Shown: positions 26,910 to 36,581, numbered from the stretch's first letter. The stretch is 64,000 bases of DNA from Seribacter sp963934295 (GCA_963934295.1 CAWVXY010000004.1:65457-129456); one strand, 5' to 3'. A program made the numbers and translations. Notes: a model not told the origin generated them from the letters alone.

Positions 26910-27938
26910 TTATCCTTGGGAACCTTTGAGCAATTGACTTCGGATCGCTTCAATCTCATTCTCCCGTTCTTCAATAATGGGATCAAATTGAGGAATTTCC
27001 TTAGCATTATTCCCCTGTTCATGTTTTCTAAATAAGTACAGATAGGTTTCATTAGCTGGTCTCCATCGATGAAAAAATAAGCGGTTTTTCTCGATGATAC
27101 CTTTCCTCAAATTTTCGGTCAGAGTATCCGACTGGATTGCTTCATAACCCAGGCCCAGAGCAAGTTGGGAAGCCAGTTCACGGTATCCATGCTTGGTGAA
27201 ATGGAGCCCGTCATGAGTAAATGCTTTCGATGAAACTTCTTTTTCCAATTTATCTCCTCCCATTGCCCCGAAAAGATCAACGAAATGAAGGTTCTCTTTC
27301 TTCGCAAAAGCTTGTAGAGCGTCCCGAATCTTGGCAAGTCTTCGATTATTTTCCAGATGGTCAGGTAGTGGACTCCCTAGGTTTTCGAACGGTGGTGGAG
27401 CGACTATAACGATTTCCCGTAAACCATCACCAGCCCCCTTTCTTATTTCTCCAAGCATTTTTCCATATCCTTCCAAAAAAACCGCTAAACTCTCATTCCA
27501 GCTTCCTGCGGATCGCTTGCTCGCCGTGGATTCGTCCGTCCATGCCCGACCACTTGACAAAGCGATTTCCGCACCATAATTGAGCAAAACCACGCTGGGC
27601 TTCCATTCGTCAATTATTTTCTTTAGCCTATCCCTACCCTCTTTGGGTTTTCCAAAGTAGGAACGGGCATCATTGAAGACGGTATCCCCACTCCAACCAA
27701 GATTTCGAAATTTTAGACCACTTACCTTCGGTCCTGCCCCCAAAGTCAGAGCACTTTCGAAATATCCATTTAAGCGAGCCCGCTCGATTAAACCGCCACC
27801 CACAAAGGCTACACGGTCTCCTGTATGCAAAAGATGAGAAGAGACTTTGCCATGATGATCTGCTTGAACAAAAGCGGAGGAAAAAATAAAACTGAAAAAG
27901 AGGGATAAAGAGGTGAGGTGGAATGTGAGACTTTTCAT
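26910..27938 (-). CDS. SGNH/GDSL-family hydrolase with altered block I
   Basis: This 342-residue exported protein has a signal peptide (cleavage probably near residue 26) and an SGNH-type flavodoxin-like fold. Block II is NLGWSGDT, block III is LNYGAE and block V is the DGLHFTKHG segment with the Asp-His pair. Block I reads VAFVGGGLIER, so the usual GDS nucleophile serine is absent. PVC relatives I recall often have GNTLIER here, so this may be a subfamily trait. It may use another residue, or bind rather than cut. It is the first gene of the operon and is divergent from the Old Yellow Enzyme gene. Confidence 0.8.
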   Translation of the reverse strand: MKSLTFHLTSLSLFFSFIFSSAFVQADHHGKVSSHLLHTGDRVAFVGGGLIERARLNGYFESALTLGAGPKVSGLKFRNLGWSGDTVFNDARSYFGKPKEGRDRLKKIIDEWKPSVVLLNYGAEIALSSGRAWTDESTASKRSAGSWNESLAVFLEGYGKMLGEIRKGAGDGLREIVIVAPPPFENLGSPLPDHLENNRRLAKIRDALQAFAKKENLHFVDLFGAMGGDKLEKEVSSKAFTHDGLHFTKHGYRELASQLALGLGYEAIQSDTLTENLRKGIIEKNRLFFHRWRPANETYLYLFRKHEQGNNAKEIPQFDPIIEERENEIEAIRSQLLKGSQG

Positions 27939-28049
27939 GGGCTATATATATAGTCATTATTTCTTTTCTTACGAAAAAAGACAAAGTTCTTTTTACAATC
28001 GAATGCAATAGGCTGAGCCCAAAAACACTCTTTTTATACAAAATACTTG

Positions 28050-28061
28050 ATACAATTGTAT
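28050..28061. promoter_or_regulatory. Perfect 12-bp palindrome overlapping a -10-like TATAAT
   Basis: ATACAATTGTAT is a perfect palindrome 29 bases before the ATG at 28091, and it overlaps a TATAAT hexamer at 28059-28064. In other bacteria, Old Yellow Enzyme genes such as nemA are often controlled by a repressor bound at such a site. No regulator gene is adjacent here. The matching -35 box is not clear. Confidence 0.4.
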
Positions 28062-28090
28062 AATTTGAAACTTTTGTTTAAATACTTCTA

Positions 28091-29179
28091 ATGACTAAAC
28101 AACTTTTAACACCCACCCAAATTGGGGATCTACCATTAAAGAACCGAGTTATCCTTGCACCGATGACACGAACACGAGCTACACCGGATGGTTGTCCAAC
28201 AGAATTAATGGCAGAGTATTACGGACAGCGTGCATCAGCCGGATTGGTTATTGCTGAAGCAACAGGGGTAGATAGTAGTGCAATAGCCTGGATGAATATG
28301 CCGGGCATTTATAATGATGAGCATGTCGAAGGCTGGAAAAAAACGACCGAGGCAGTACACAAAAAAGATGGTAAAATATTTTTGCAACTCTGGCATCCAG
28401 GTCGGGCCACTCACAGTCTTTTGATTAATGGCCAGCAACCCGTAGCCCCCTCCGCTATTCGTTTGGAAAATAATGAAACACACACTCCGGATGGCAGCAA
28501 ACCCTATGAAGTTCCCAGAGCCCTTGAGCTTGAAGAAATACCGCAAATTATTGCGATGTTTACAAAAGGAGCAGAACTTGCAAAGGCTGCCGGTTTCGAC
28601 GGTATCGAAATACACTCGGCCAACGGATATATCCTCGATCAATTTCTACAGTCCAAAACAAACCATCGAACGGATGAATATGGCGGAAGTATGAAAAACC
28701 GTTATCGATTACTTGATGAAGTCGTTCAGGCAGTCGGAGAAGTTTTTCCCTTCAACCGGATAGGCGTCCGCCTGTCACCCAATGGAATATTTGATGATAT
28801 GGGTTCTCCGGATTATCGAGAACAGTTCACTCACGCGGCCAAACAACTCAATCAATATGGATTATCTTACTTACATGTTATGGATGGTCTTGCTTTTGGC
28901 TTTCATGAGCTTGGTGAACCCATGACCCTCGAGGAATTCCGTGCGGTTTTTAAAGGACCGATCATGGGTAATTGTGGATACACCGAAGAGACTGCTGAAA
29001 AAGCCATATCCGAAGGTCACGCAGATATGATTGCCTTTGGGCGTCCATTCATCAGCAACCCAGACTTAGTAGAACGACTCGCTGCCGGTGCCCCCCTTGC
29101 TGAAGAGGCAGATCCTTCGACTTGGTATAGTTCCTCGACTGCTGAAGGGTATACCGACTTTCCATTCAACGCTCAGTAA
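28091..29179 (+). CDS. NADH:flavin oxidoreductase / Old Yellow Enzyme (alkene reductase)
   Basis: This 362-residue cytoplasmic flavoprotein is a full-length FMN TIM barrel. It opens with LKNRVILAPMTRTRAT, then has FLQLWHPGR, the substrate/FMN motif IHSANGYILDQFLQ, NHRTDEYGGS, GVRLSPNG and the C-terminal AFGRPFISNP phosphate-binding loop. Members reduce activated alkenes, nitro compounds and electrophilic stress products with NAD(P)H. Length and motifs are those of the NemA/OYE branch. It is followed 24 bases later by the ADP-ribosylglycohydrolase-like gene, with which it probably forms a two-gene unit. Confidence 0.92.
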   Translation: MTKQLLTPTQIGDLPLKNRVILAPMTRTRATPDGCPTELMAEYYGQRASAGLVIAEATGVDSSAIAWMNMPGIYNDEHVEGWKKTTEAVHKKDGKIFLQLWHPGRATHSLLINGQQPVAPSAIRLENNETHTPDGSKPYEVPRALELEEIPQIIAMFTKGAELAKAAGFDGIEIHSANGYILDQFLQSKTNHRTDEYGGSMKNRYRLLDEVVQAVGEVFPFNRIGVRLSPNGIFDDMGSPDYREQFTHAAKQLNQYGLSYLHVMDGLAFGFHELGEPMTLEEFRAVFKGPIMGNCGYTEETAEKAISEGHADMIAFGRPFISNPDLVERLAAGAPLAEEADPSTWYSSSTAEGYTDFPFNAQ

Positions 29180-29203
29180 AACAAAAATTTCAAATCATCC
29201 TAT

Positions 29204-30082
29204 ATGAACGATCTAACAAATAAGCAATCAGGACTTCTCTTTGGTTCCTACTCTGCAGACGCCCTTTCTCTGGGTGTGCATTGGATTTATGACACAAACG
29301 AATTGGCACAAAAACATGGTAGAGTAAGCGAATACAAAGCTCCAGGAGCAGATTCATACCATCCCCACAAGCAGGCGGGTGACCAAGGGCATGTGGGGGA
29401 TCAGTCTTTATGCCTGTTACAATTTCTGGTGCGAGAAAAAAAATGGAGTCCTTCTGGTTTTATGAATGACTGGCTGGGGATGTGGCCCGAATACAATGAC
29501 TACATAGACGGTGCGACAAAATCTACTTTGGCCAACCTTCAAAACCAAGCAGACAATACTCAAGTCGGAAGTGATTCGGTGGAAATTGCGGGTCCCGCCA
29601 GAATTGCCCCGCTTGTTTGCCATCTTGCAAACTCCACTGAAGAAGAAGTTGTGCGGGCGTCTATTGAACAAACCATTCTCACCCATCGTTCTCCAGAGGC
29701 CGAAGAATCCGCAACCTTTTTCGCTAAAGCTGGCTATCGACTCATGCATGGAGCCAACTTGGTCGATACACTTAATGAAACGGCACCGGCATGGGCACTT
29801 CAAAAGGCAAACGCTGTTGTTTCAGAAAATGCCGTAGATGCAATCGGTAAACTTGGACCCGCCTGTTCCATTTCATCCGCCCTTCCTTCCGTTCTTTACC
29901 TTGCCCTAAAATATGGAGATGATATCGAAACAGCATTTATTGAAAATGCCATGGCAGGAGGAGACAATTGTGCCCGCGGCCTTGCACTTGGTATGTTGCT
30001 GGGTGCCGCCAACGGATTTTCTTCAATCCCAGAACGATGGGTCAATGAATTAAACGCGTACGATCTGCTGAGAGAATTCTAA
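29204..30082 (+). CDS. ADP-ribosylglycohydrolase-fold protein, atypical subfamily
   Basis: The 292-residue protein has the all-helical fold of the ADP-ribosylglycohydrolase (DraG/PF03747) family: LLFGSYSADALSLGVHWIYD at the front, GPARIAPLV in the middle and AMAGGDNCARGLALGMLLGA near the end. The classical metal cluster TDDT is replaced by GHVGDQ, and the late D-D-T cluster is replaced by GGDNCARG. The dinuclear-metal chemistry of DraG may therefore be changed; the same signature seems to define a wider uncharacterised subfamily. It is probably co-transcribed with the Old Yellow Enzyme. Substrate unknown. Confidence 0.8.
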   Translation: MNDLTNKQSGLLFGSYSADALSLGVHWIYDTNELAQKHGRVSEYKAPGADSYHPHKQAGDQGHVGDQSLCLLQFLVREKKWSPSGFMNDWLGMWPEYNDYIDGATKSTLANLQNQADNTQVGSDSVEIAGPARIAPLVCHLANSTEEEVVRASIEQTILTHRSPEAEESATFFAKAGYRLMHGANLVDTLNETAPAWALQKANAVVSENAVDAIGKLGPACSISSALPSVLYLALKYGDDIETAFIENAMAGGDNCARGLALGMLLGAANGFSSIPERWVNELNAYDLLREF

Positions 30083-30178
30083 CAGGTTTAATTTACTAAG
30101 ACCTTATGAAGACCCTATGATGTATAATCAAGATGGCATCAGGTTACCTACTCGCATAAATTACAAAACGAACTGCCC

Positions 30179-33100
30179 CTATTCGACGACCAAGCTTATG
30201 CTTTGCGAATGACTATTGAACTCGGGGGCGTACATACATTGCACATTGGTCATACCGGTCTGATATTCTCCGCGGTGCTGAACACGGACGGAATATTCGA
30301 ATACATAGGTACCCTTGGGCAGATAATCCAAGTAGAAATGGGATGCGGTGTCACGGGTGGACTGGTAATAGCTCAGACCGTCCTGATATTTGTAAGTGGA
30401 TAGAACATTGACCGGTTCGGTTCCGCTTCCGCGATGGTCCTTCATGTGAACATATTCCATGTCCCGGTCGGTACGCAGTTCGATCCGTACGACCAGTTCA
30501 TCTCCCACTTTTACGGGACCCCGAACCGGTGAGATAACCGGACCCTTTTTCGTATACTCCTTACTATAGAGAGTCTTTTTGATCTTCAAGGGCGTACCCT
30601 CGTGTGGGGTTATTTTGGAGATATCCTCCATGTACTGCCAATGCACGCTTCCCCAGGCAACTCCTTCGTCCACCTTGGTCACGGTGACTTTTCCGAAATC
30701 GGGCTTGATCTCCGGACCGACGAATCGCTTCTCGTAGTATCCGGTTCCTGCCTCCACATTCTCGGGTTTGATCGGAGCCCTGTCGGCAAGGGATACTTTT
30801 ACCAGTTCGTCCGAGGCAAGCAGATCACTCCCTCTAAGCACGAGGGCATAGACCGCATCGGCAGTCGCCTTGGTGGTCTTCCAGTCCTGAGTCTGCTTTT
30901 GCTTAAGCAACCAGACCTTACATTCCTCGACCGACTTCTGATCGTTCATAATCTCATCAAAAGCTTCAATCATCACCGCCTGGGTCTCGATGGGGGCACG
31001 ATGCCACCACCAGGATAATTCCTCATCCTTCCAGAACATCCCCATTTCATCGTCACTGACCGAACGCTCCTTGAGTGAGCGGACAATGGCCATTGGCGTA
31101 TCCTTGTCTTTACCAAACCGATGAAGAGCGAGAGCCACATGTCCCTGCGACTGACGATTGCCGAGTTTGAGCCAGTATTCCCGGGCCTGCCCGAGGAAAT
31201 AGTTTACCGCTTCCTGGGCATTGGGGTTGATCTTCTGCTGATCGAGGAAGAAACTGCGCCCGTACAAATAGAGAGCAATGGTGGAGGACAAGTGATTGTT
31301 CTCTTTCTTTCCATTTTTGAGAATACTTCGGTAGGTCTTGTTAATCCAATTGTCCAGACGGTTAAGCGACTTGATGGCAAGAGAAGGATCGACATCCACC
31401 CCGAGATGACCCAACCGGCCAAATCCGGTGGTGATGTAAAGGGTGATGTAGTCATTCCCCCTGCCTCCCGGGAACCAGGGCCAGGCTCCGTCAGACAGCT
31501 GCATTTGCTTGAGCTTCTGGAAAGTCCGGCGTTTTTCGTCATTGAGACGGTTGTCGTCAAAGAGAATGCCCACATTACGGCGGGCTTCACTCTCGCTTTT
31601 GGCTTGGCGTACCCATGGAGTCTCCATCAGTGCGACGGACTTCAGGTCCTCGTTCTTTTCCAAGGGACTGTCCAATGTCTTCGTTCCCTTCCACTGATCG
31701 AATATGCGACGAATCTTGGGATCAGAATGGGCGATCTCACGGGCCAGAGAATTTGCATAGAGCCGGTTAAAGGTTTGCTCGGAACACTCATGGGGAAATT
31801 CCATCAGATAAGGCAGGGCCATGACCGCATACCAGGAAGGATTGGAAACCATCTGAACGGTAAAGTTCTTATGTTTGATGGTGTCGGAATTGCCCGAAGC
31901 CATCAGTTTCTCAAAGTTAAACTTCTTGGTTTGGGCTCCCCGAATGGGCAAAGGCATCGATTCGGTCACAAAGATCCGTCTGGAAAGAACGGGCAGGTAT
32001 CCCTCTTCCCCATCGGAAATCTTACCGGTTCCCCCCACTGCTTTGTAGGTGATCACTCCCAGATCATCAGGAACGGATATCTTCCACGAATAAGTACGGG
32101 ACTGCTTGGCCGGTATCTCGAAATTCAAATCGGTCACTTTATTGCCGAGTTTCCCGTCCACACTTTGGTTAGTTCGGGCATCATGGAAGGTCAGACGGAC
32201 TGTTCCCTTTTGGATGGTCGGTGACTGGTTTGAGACCTTGACCGTAAACTCGATCTTATCTCCCTCACGCAGAAAGCGCGGCGGGTTGGGTTGGACCATA
32301 ATATCCTTGGCCGTGACCATACTATCGCTGAGGAAACCCGAGCGCATTTCCTTATCATGAGCAAATCCGAGAAACTTCCACTTGGTGAGGGCTTCCGGCA
32401 TGGTAAACTCCATACGCACGATTCCATCCTTGTCAGATATGAGTTTGGGAAAGAAAAATGCGGTCTCGTTAAGGTTTTTTCGAGCACTTACCTTCGAAAG
32501 GTCAATTCCACCCGCACGGGGCCCTGCTCCTGAACCACCGGAAGAGTTAAATGATAGTGATGCTTCTCTCATGTCCATCGCAAAATCAGCAGATTCATCA
32601 AGAGAACCTAATGAGAGTGAAGCATCTACATGGTAAGGTATGGTATCTGCACTCTTTTGTCTCCTCATTAGCTGTGCCGAATGAGCCTGAGCCGAGGAGA
32701 ATGCGTATGCCCCCGTTGATGTCATTAACCTTTCCTTTCCGGAATTACGTACAGGGCCACGGCCAGAAGTATATCCGTAAGATGAAAGGTTGTAGTAACC
32801 CCATAGAGATCCAACCATTTCAGGGTGCCAACTGCGGTGTGACCATTTGATGCTTTCGTGCTTTCTCTTCCATCCTCCGTGTAAGGTGCGTAAATTCAAG
32901 GATGAGTTTTCAAAGCGAGAGTTAAGGTTGGAATGTTCACGTCGAAACAGATTGGAGAATGTCTTTTGCCAATCGTGAGGTTGGTAAGCATCCAGAGATT
33001 CGTCATAAAGGGTGGCCACCATTTCTGCCACCGCTTTTCTGGCATCTGGACCCGTGATCACCGCCGTCCAGGTCTCTTTAGCTGCCGGCTCAAGTTTGGA

Positions 33101-36100
33101 AGTGAAGCGTTCCCACTTCACCTCCAGGTCTTTATTTGTCCAGGGAACCTCAACCTGCCTAGTCGTAAGGTAGGCCCGGTTTTCACGAACATAAGTGACA
33201 CGAAGGGTAAAGCCCCCACGCATTGCCTCGCTGACTTTCTGTTCGATTTTTGCCTGGGTTTTCTTGCCATCGGTCCAATAGGATTGAAGGACTTTGTTCC
33301 GGTGAACGATCTCCACGAAGGCACGTCCTTTGCGGTAACCAGTCCCCCAAAAGGCATTGAACGAATCCCCGGGCTCAACCCGCCAGGTGCGTGCGGCCAC
33401 ATGATTGGGAATCTTTACGCCAAAGCGTTTGGCTTTGGGATTGAGAACGAGAATGGGCAGAAGCGCTTTGACTTCCTTTCCAAAACGGTCCCTCGTCTCC
33501 AAGACTGCACGGTAAGCACCCTCCTCCAATGTAAAGGATAATTCCTTATTCCCATCCCCATCAGTAGTGAATTTCTGGGTGGCAACCACTTCACCCAGTT
33601 CCCAGGAACTGGTATTGGAAAGATCGGGCTCAGGTTTGTAACCGCCACCCAGTCCACCCCGGTGGAATGTGGGGTACAATGGCTCACCAAGGCTGGCTCT
33701 TTGGACCTTCTTGGGTTCCTTGAGCCGATGAATCTTTAGGGATCCATTGGCAATTCGTCCGTCTCCGTCGAGTGAGGTGGTCTTGAGGGAAACCTTCACC
33801 GGCTTGGCCGCGGTTTGCCAATCCTCTGCCGAAAGGGATGCCTGCAGGGCAACAAATCCAACATTCACACTAGTCTCCCCCGTACGGGTTTCACCGGTAG
33901 CATCCACCACATCCGCATATATGGTGTAGTTGAAAGTGGGTTCGTCTTTCTCCAGAACCCCGGGATCCGGTTTGGCGGCAAACTCGACCTCAAAGGAGCC
34001 GTCCGCTCCGGTACGGGCAGTGCCCTGTGCAATCTCTTCGGGGGCTATAACCGTCAGAGGTCTCCACCAGTACTGCCAGCGCAACCAGGGCGGAAAGCGA
34101 ACCTGCCTGACCACGCGATACCTGACCTGTGCATCATTGATTGCCGCTCCGGTGTAAGCCATGGCCGAACCACGGACCTTCACTTTACGGTTTAGCACAG
34201 CCGGCTCCGCCGGGGCGTCCACGGTAACCTGAAACTTGGGCCGCTTATACTCCTCCACATTAAAATAACCCGACCCCCTTGGAGAGTTGGAACCTTCAAC
34301 CTGAAGGTGCATCCTGCCCATGAGACGGTCACGCGGTGAAGTGAAGCTACCTTCGAAGGATCCATAGTCATTTGTTCGGTGCTTGGCCCGGGCAATCTCC
34401 TGATTATTAGAATCACGAAAAACCACCGTCAGGTCACAATTGGGGATTACCTTGTAATTATCTTTATCCTGATCGATATGATAGGACACCCCCTTATAGC
34501 GAATGGTTTGACCGGGTCGGTAAAGGCTCCGGTCGGTAAAGAAAACCGAGCGTTCATTTGGCCTGGAGCGATTGTTAATTTTTATAACATAAAAAAAATC
34601 GGTCGATGCCAGTGTTTGACCCTGATAAGAGACAAGAGTTCTAATCCTTGCTTGATCCTGCTTGATGCTGAATAGACCGTTGGCATCGGTCCTCACTGTC
34701 TCAAGGTCAATTTTACGACTATTCTCACGCTTCCACGAACGAACCTTTGCGCCTTGGATCGGTTCGCCACTGATTGCGTTCAATACAAAACCTTCCAAAT
34801 TGCCCGAACGTCGTTGTGTACGCGTGACCACAGATAAGTCACTCACCCAGAAACTTGAGTAACTAACTTCATTTTCCTGTTCCTTAAATTCAGGATCATA
34901 GCTGGCAAAAAGAAAATAGGATCCGGGCTTCAAATCCTTAGGCGGGGTGATTTTTTCGACTCTTTCCTTAAAATCTTTGGTCGGTGGAAGATCCACGGAC
35001 CATTCCTTTACCGGTTTCTTCGCTAACCACTGCTTCCTTTCATTGGAAGGAATATATTCCGAATGACGATTCGACTCCCTCATGTAAGTCACCCAGTCAT
35101 AGGAAACCACCCGAAAATAAGCCTTAGTCAGATTTCGGTAACGCAATTGGATCTTCGGGAACGGAGCATTCCACACCCGCTCGGTTTTAACTAATGAGGA
35201 CTTGGCCTCGATTTGGTTAATGAGGTTCCTGCATTCCTTGGCTCCCACGCTTTCAGGAAAAACCGAGATCCCACGCTTAGCCATTTTATGGGCTTCCACA
35301 AGCTCGCCTTCGCCCCGCAGAACATTGGCATGTCGGTACATCGCACGGGCAGACATCTCGTGTTCGGCCCACTTCTGGGTGAAGCGCTTAAGTGCTGCCT
35401 TGTATCGGGCGTTTTTCTCCTCTCCAAAAGATTGATTGTACCCATAACGCAAACGGAGAAGGTCGGCCTCAATGAATGCATCCTGGTTTTCCCCATTCTT
35501 ATGAAAATTCAATAGGTCCTGATAAAGTTTGATCGCTCTGATCTTGGGCGATTCATCGTCTTCCGAATCGATTTCCCAGCCCATAAAATCCTTGGCTGAT
35601 GCGAAAATCGGGCTATCGGCGGAAAGAACGAAGGAATCCTGTGCTTTGGATCCAGCTTGCTCGCCCGCGGAATAAAAGCGTAAGGCATCATGCACCACAA
35701 AATCATAAAGGGTCGGACGGTAGCTCTCGGGCACATTCCCCTTATTTAAAAGGAAGTCATAGTCGCCAATAGCTTCCTTCTTCAGAACTTCATGATAGGA
35801 CAGAGTCTTTTGGAACTGCTTATCGATCTCTGCTAGGATCCGGGGCAAGTCCCAGGTGGTGATGTCTTCTCCCGGAGCCTCAGTCGTCCGTGTCCTTTGT
35901 GCAAAACGCCAACGGTTTTGCTGAAAGTACTGCCAATACCAGTTGGAAAGAACGGCTCGCATCATCGGCTTGAGTGCCTCGGGTGCCTTGGTGATCTCAT
36001 CTTCCAACCGGGCAATCTTTTCCTCGGCCTTATTCCCCTGGATGGCTCCCTCCAAATTGATCTTCTGGCCAATTGCCCGTATGGCCACGGCATGAGCCCC

Positions 36101-36286
36101 ATCCTTCAGAGCCTGTTTGATCAGGGGATCAATTTTCTCGATAGCCGTCTTGGGTAAACCTTTCTTGATCTCCGACTCAACATCCTCCCATTGGTCCATA
36201 AGGCTCTTTGGCAAGGCCTGTCCGATCAGAAAAAAGCCAAAAGTAAGAAAAAGAATGGGAGCGATGAGAGGAATAATTTTCTTCAT
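30179..36286 (-). CDS. Bacterial alpha-2-macroglobulin family protein with thioester motif
   Basis: This 2035-residue exported protein has an N-terminal hydrophobic signal without a lipobox cysteine. Residues ~30-370 look helical and TPR-like. Macroglobulin beta-domains follow, with the MG2 signature FTDRSLYRPGQTIRYKG near residues 577-594. A low-complexity, Ser/Arg/Gly-rich bait-like region spans roughly 1140-1265, then the A2M core (FTMPEALTKWKFLGFAHD). The thioester motif ECSEQT begins at Glu1500 (Cys1501), followed by a helical thioester domain and a C-terminal receptor-like beta domain. Such proteins trap proteases. The usual PBP1C partner is not adjacent. G+C appears higher than in the neighbours. 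Confidence 0.92.
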   Translation of the reverse strand: MKKIIPLIAPILFLTFGFFLIGQALPKSLMDQWEDVESEIKKGLPKTAIEKIDPLIKQALKDGAHAVAIRAIGQKINLEGAIQGNKAEEKIARLEDEITKAPEALKPMMRAVLSNWYWQYFQQNRWRFAQRTRTTEAPGEDITTWDLPRILAEIDKQFQKTLSYHEVLKKEAIGDYDFLLNKGNVPESYRPTLYDFVVHDALRFYSAGEQAGSKAQDSFVLSADSPIFASAKDFMGWEIDSEDDESPKIRAIKLYQDLLNFHKNGENQDAFIEADLLRLRYGYNQSFGEEKNARYKAALKRFTQKWAEHEMSARAMYRHANVLRGEGELVEAHKMAKRGISVFPESVGAKECRNLINQIEAKSSLVKTERVWNAPFPKIQLRYRNLTKAYFRVVSYDWVTYMRESNRHSEYIPSNERKQWLAKKPVKEWSVDLPPTKDFKERVEKITPPKDLKPGSYFLFASYDPEFKEQENEVSYSSFWVSDLSVVTRTQRRSGNLEGFVLNAISGEPIQGAKVRSWKRENSRKIDLETVRTDANGLFSIKQDQARIRTLVSYQGQTLASTDFFYVIKINNRSRPNERSVFFTDRSLYRPGQTIRYKGVSYHIDQDKDNYKVIPNCDLTVVFRDSNNQEIARAKHRTNDYGSFEGSFTSPRDRLMGRMHLQVEGSNSPRGSGYFNVEEYKRPKFQVTVDAPAEPAVLNRKVKVRGSAMAYTGAAINDAQVRYRVVRQVRFPPWLRWQYWWRPLTVIAPEEIAQGTARTGADGSFEVEFAAKPDPGVLEKDEPTFNYTIYADVVDATGETRTGETSVNVGFVALQASLSAEDWQTAAKPVKVSLKTTSLDGDGRIANGSLKIHRLKEPKKVQRASLGEPLYPTFHRGGLGGGYKPEPDLSNTSSWELGEVVATQKFTTDGDGNKELSFTLEEGAYRAVLETRDRFGKEVKALLPILVLNPKAKRFGVKIPNHVAARTWRVEPGDSFNAFWGTGYRKGRAFVEIVHRNKVLQSYWTDGKKTQAKIEQKVSEAMRGGFTLRVTYVRENRAYLTTRQVEVPWTNKDLEVKWERFTSKLEPAAKETWTAVITGPDARKAVAEMVATLYDESLDAYQPHDWQKTFSNLFRREHSNLNSRFENSSLNLRTLHGGWKRKHESIKWSHRSWHPEMVGSLWGYYNLSSYGYTSGRGPVRNSGKERLMTSTGAYAFSSAQAHSAQLMRRQKSADTIPYHVDASLSLGSLDESADFAMDMREASLSFNSSGGSGAGPRAGGIDLSKVSARKNLNETAFFFPKLISDKDGIVRMEFTMPEALTKWKFLGFAHDKEMRSGFLSDSMVTAKDIMVQPNPPRFLREGDKIEFTVKVSNQSPTIQKGTVRLTFHDARTNQSVDGKLGNKVTDLNFEIPAKQSRTYSWKISVPDDLGVITYKAVGGTGKISDGEEGYLPVLSRRIFVTESMPLPIRGAQTKKFNFEKLMASGNSDTIKHKNFTVQMVSNPSWYAVMALPYLMEFPHECSEQTFNRLYANSLAREIAHSDPKIRRIFDQWKGTKTLDSPLEKNEDLKSVALMETPWVRQAKSESEARRNVGILFDDNRLNDEKRRTFQKLKQMQLSDGAWPWFPGGRGNDYITLYITTGFGRLGHLGVDVDPSLAIKSLNRLDNWINKTYRSILKNGKKENNHLSSTIALYLYGRSFFLDQQKINPNAQEAVNYFLGQAREYWLKLGNRQSQGHVALALHRFGKDKDTPMAIVRSLKERSVSDDEMGMFWKDEELSWWWHRAPIETQAVMIEAFDEIMNDQKSVEECKVWLLKQKQTQDWKTTKATADAVYALVLRGSDLLASDELVKVSLADRAPIKPENVEAGTGYYEKRFVGPEIKPDFGKVTVTKVDEGVAWGSVHWQYMEDISKITPHEGTPLKIKKTLYSKEYTKKGPVISPVRGPVKVGDELVVRIELRTDRDMEYVHMKDHRGSGTEPVNVLSTYKYQDGLSYYQSTRDTASHFYLDYLPKGTYVFEYSVRVQHRGEYQTGMTNVQCMYAPEFNSHSQSISLVVE

Positions 36287-36581
36287 ATTGAGAATGAATT
36301 TAGTGTGTTTGAAGGGAGCAAGCTCCCACTTGGGCTGGAATTTAATGTAAGATTGAAGAACTTAGACGCACTGTACAAGTATTCCTTAGAAAAAATTAAC
36401 TCGAGCCTTTTATCGGCATGAATTTAAGAGGGTGCACAAATTTAGTCTGCACTTAACCCGTGTACTACAAAAGTGAATCAAGACATCTACACTCCTCATT
36501 ATTTCTTTTTTGCAACTTACATAAATGTAGAGACTGCAAAGATCAAAACGTAAGAATAAGGTTTTGATAATGTTGTTTAAA

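Noticed and set aside
31121..32224. Long plus-strand frame (367 codons) opposite the alpha-2-macroglobulin gene
   Set aside because: It is antisense to a well-supported coding region with strong domain motifs; no motifs of its own.
36314..36327. Small palindrome GGGAGCAAGCTCCC upstream of the macroglobulin gene
   Set aside because: Two-base loop and no T-run, so not a terminator; too short to call an operator without more sites.
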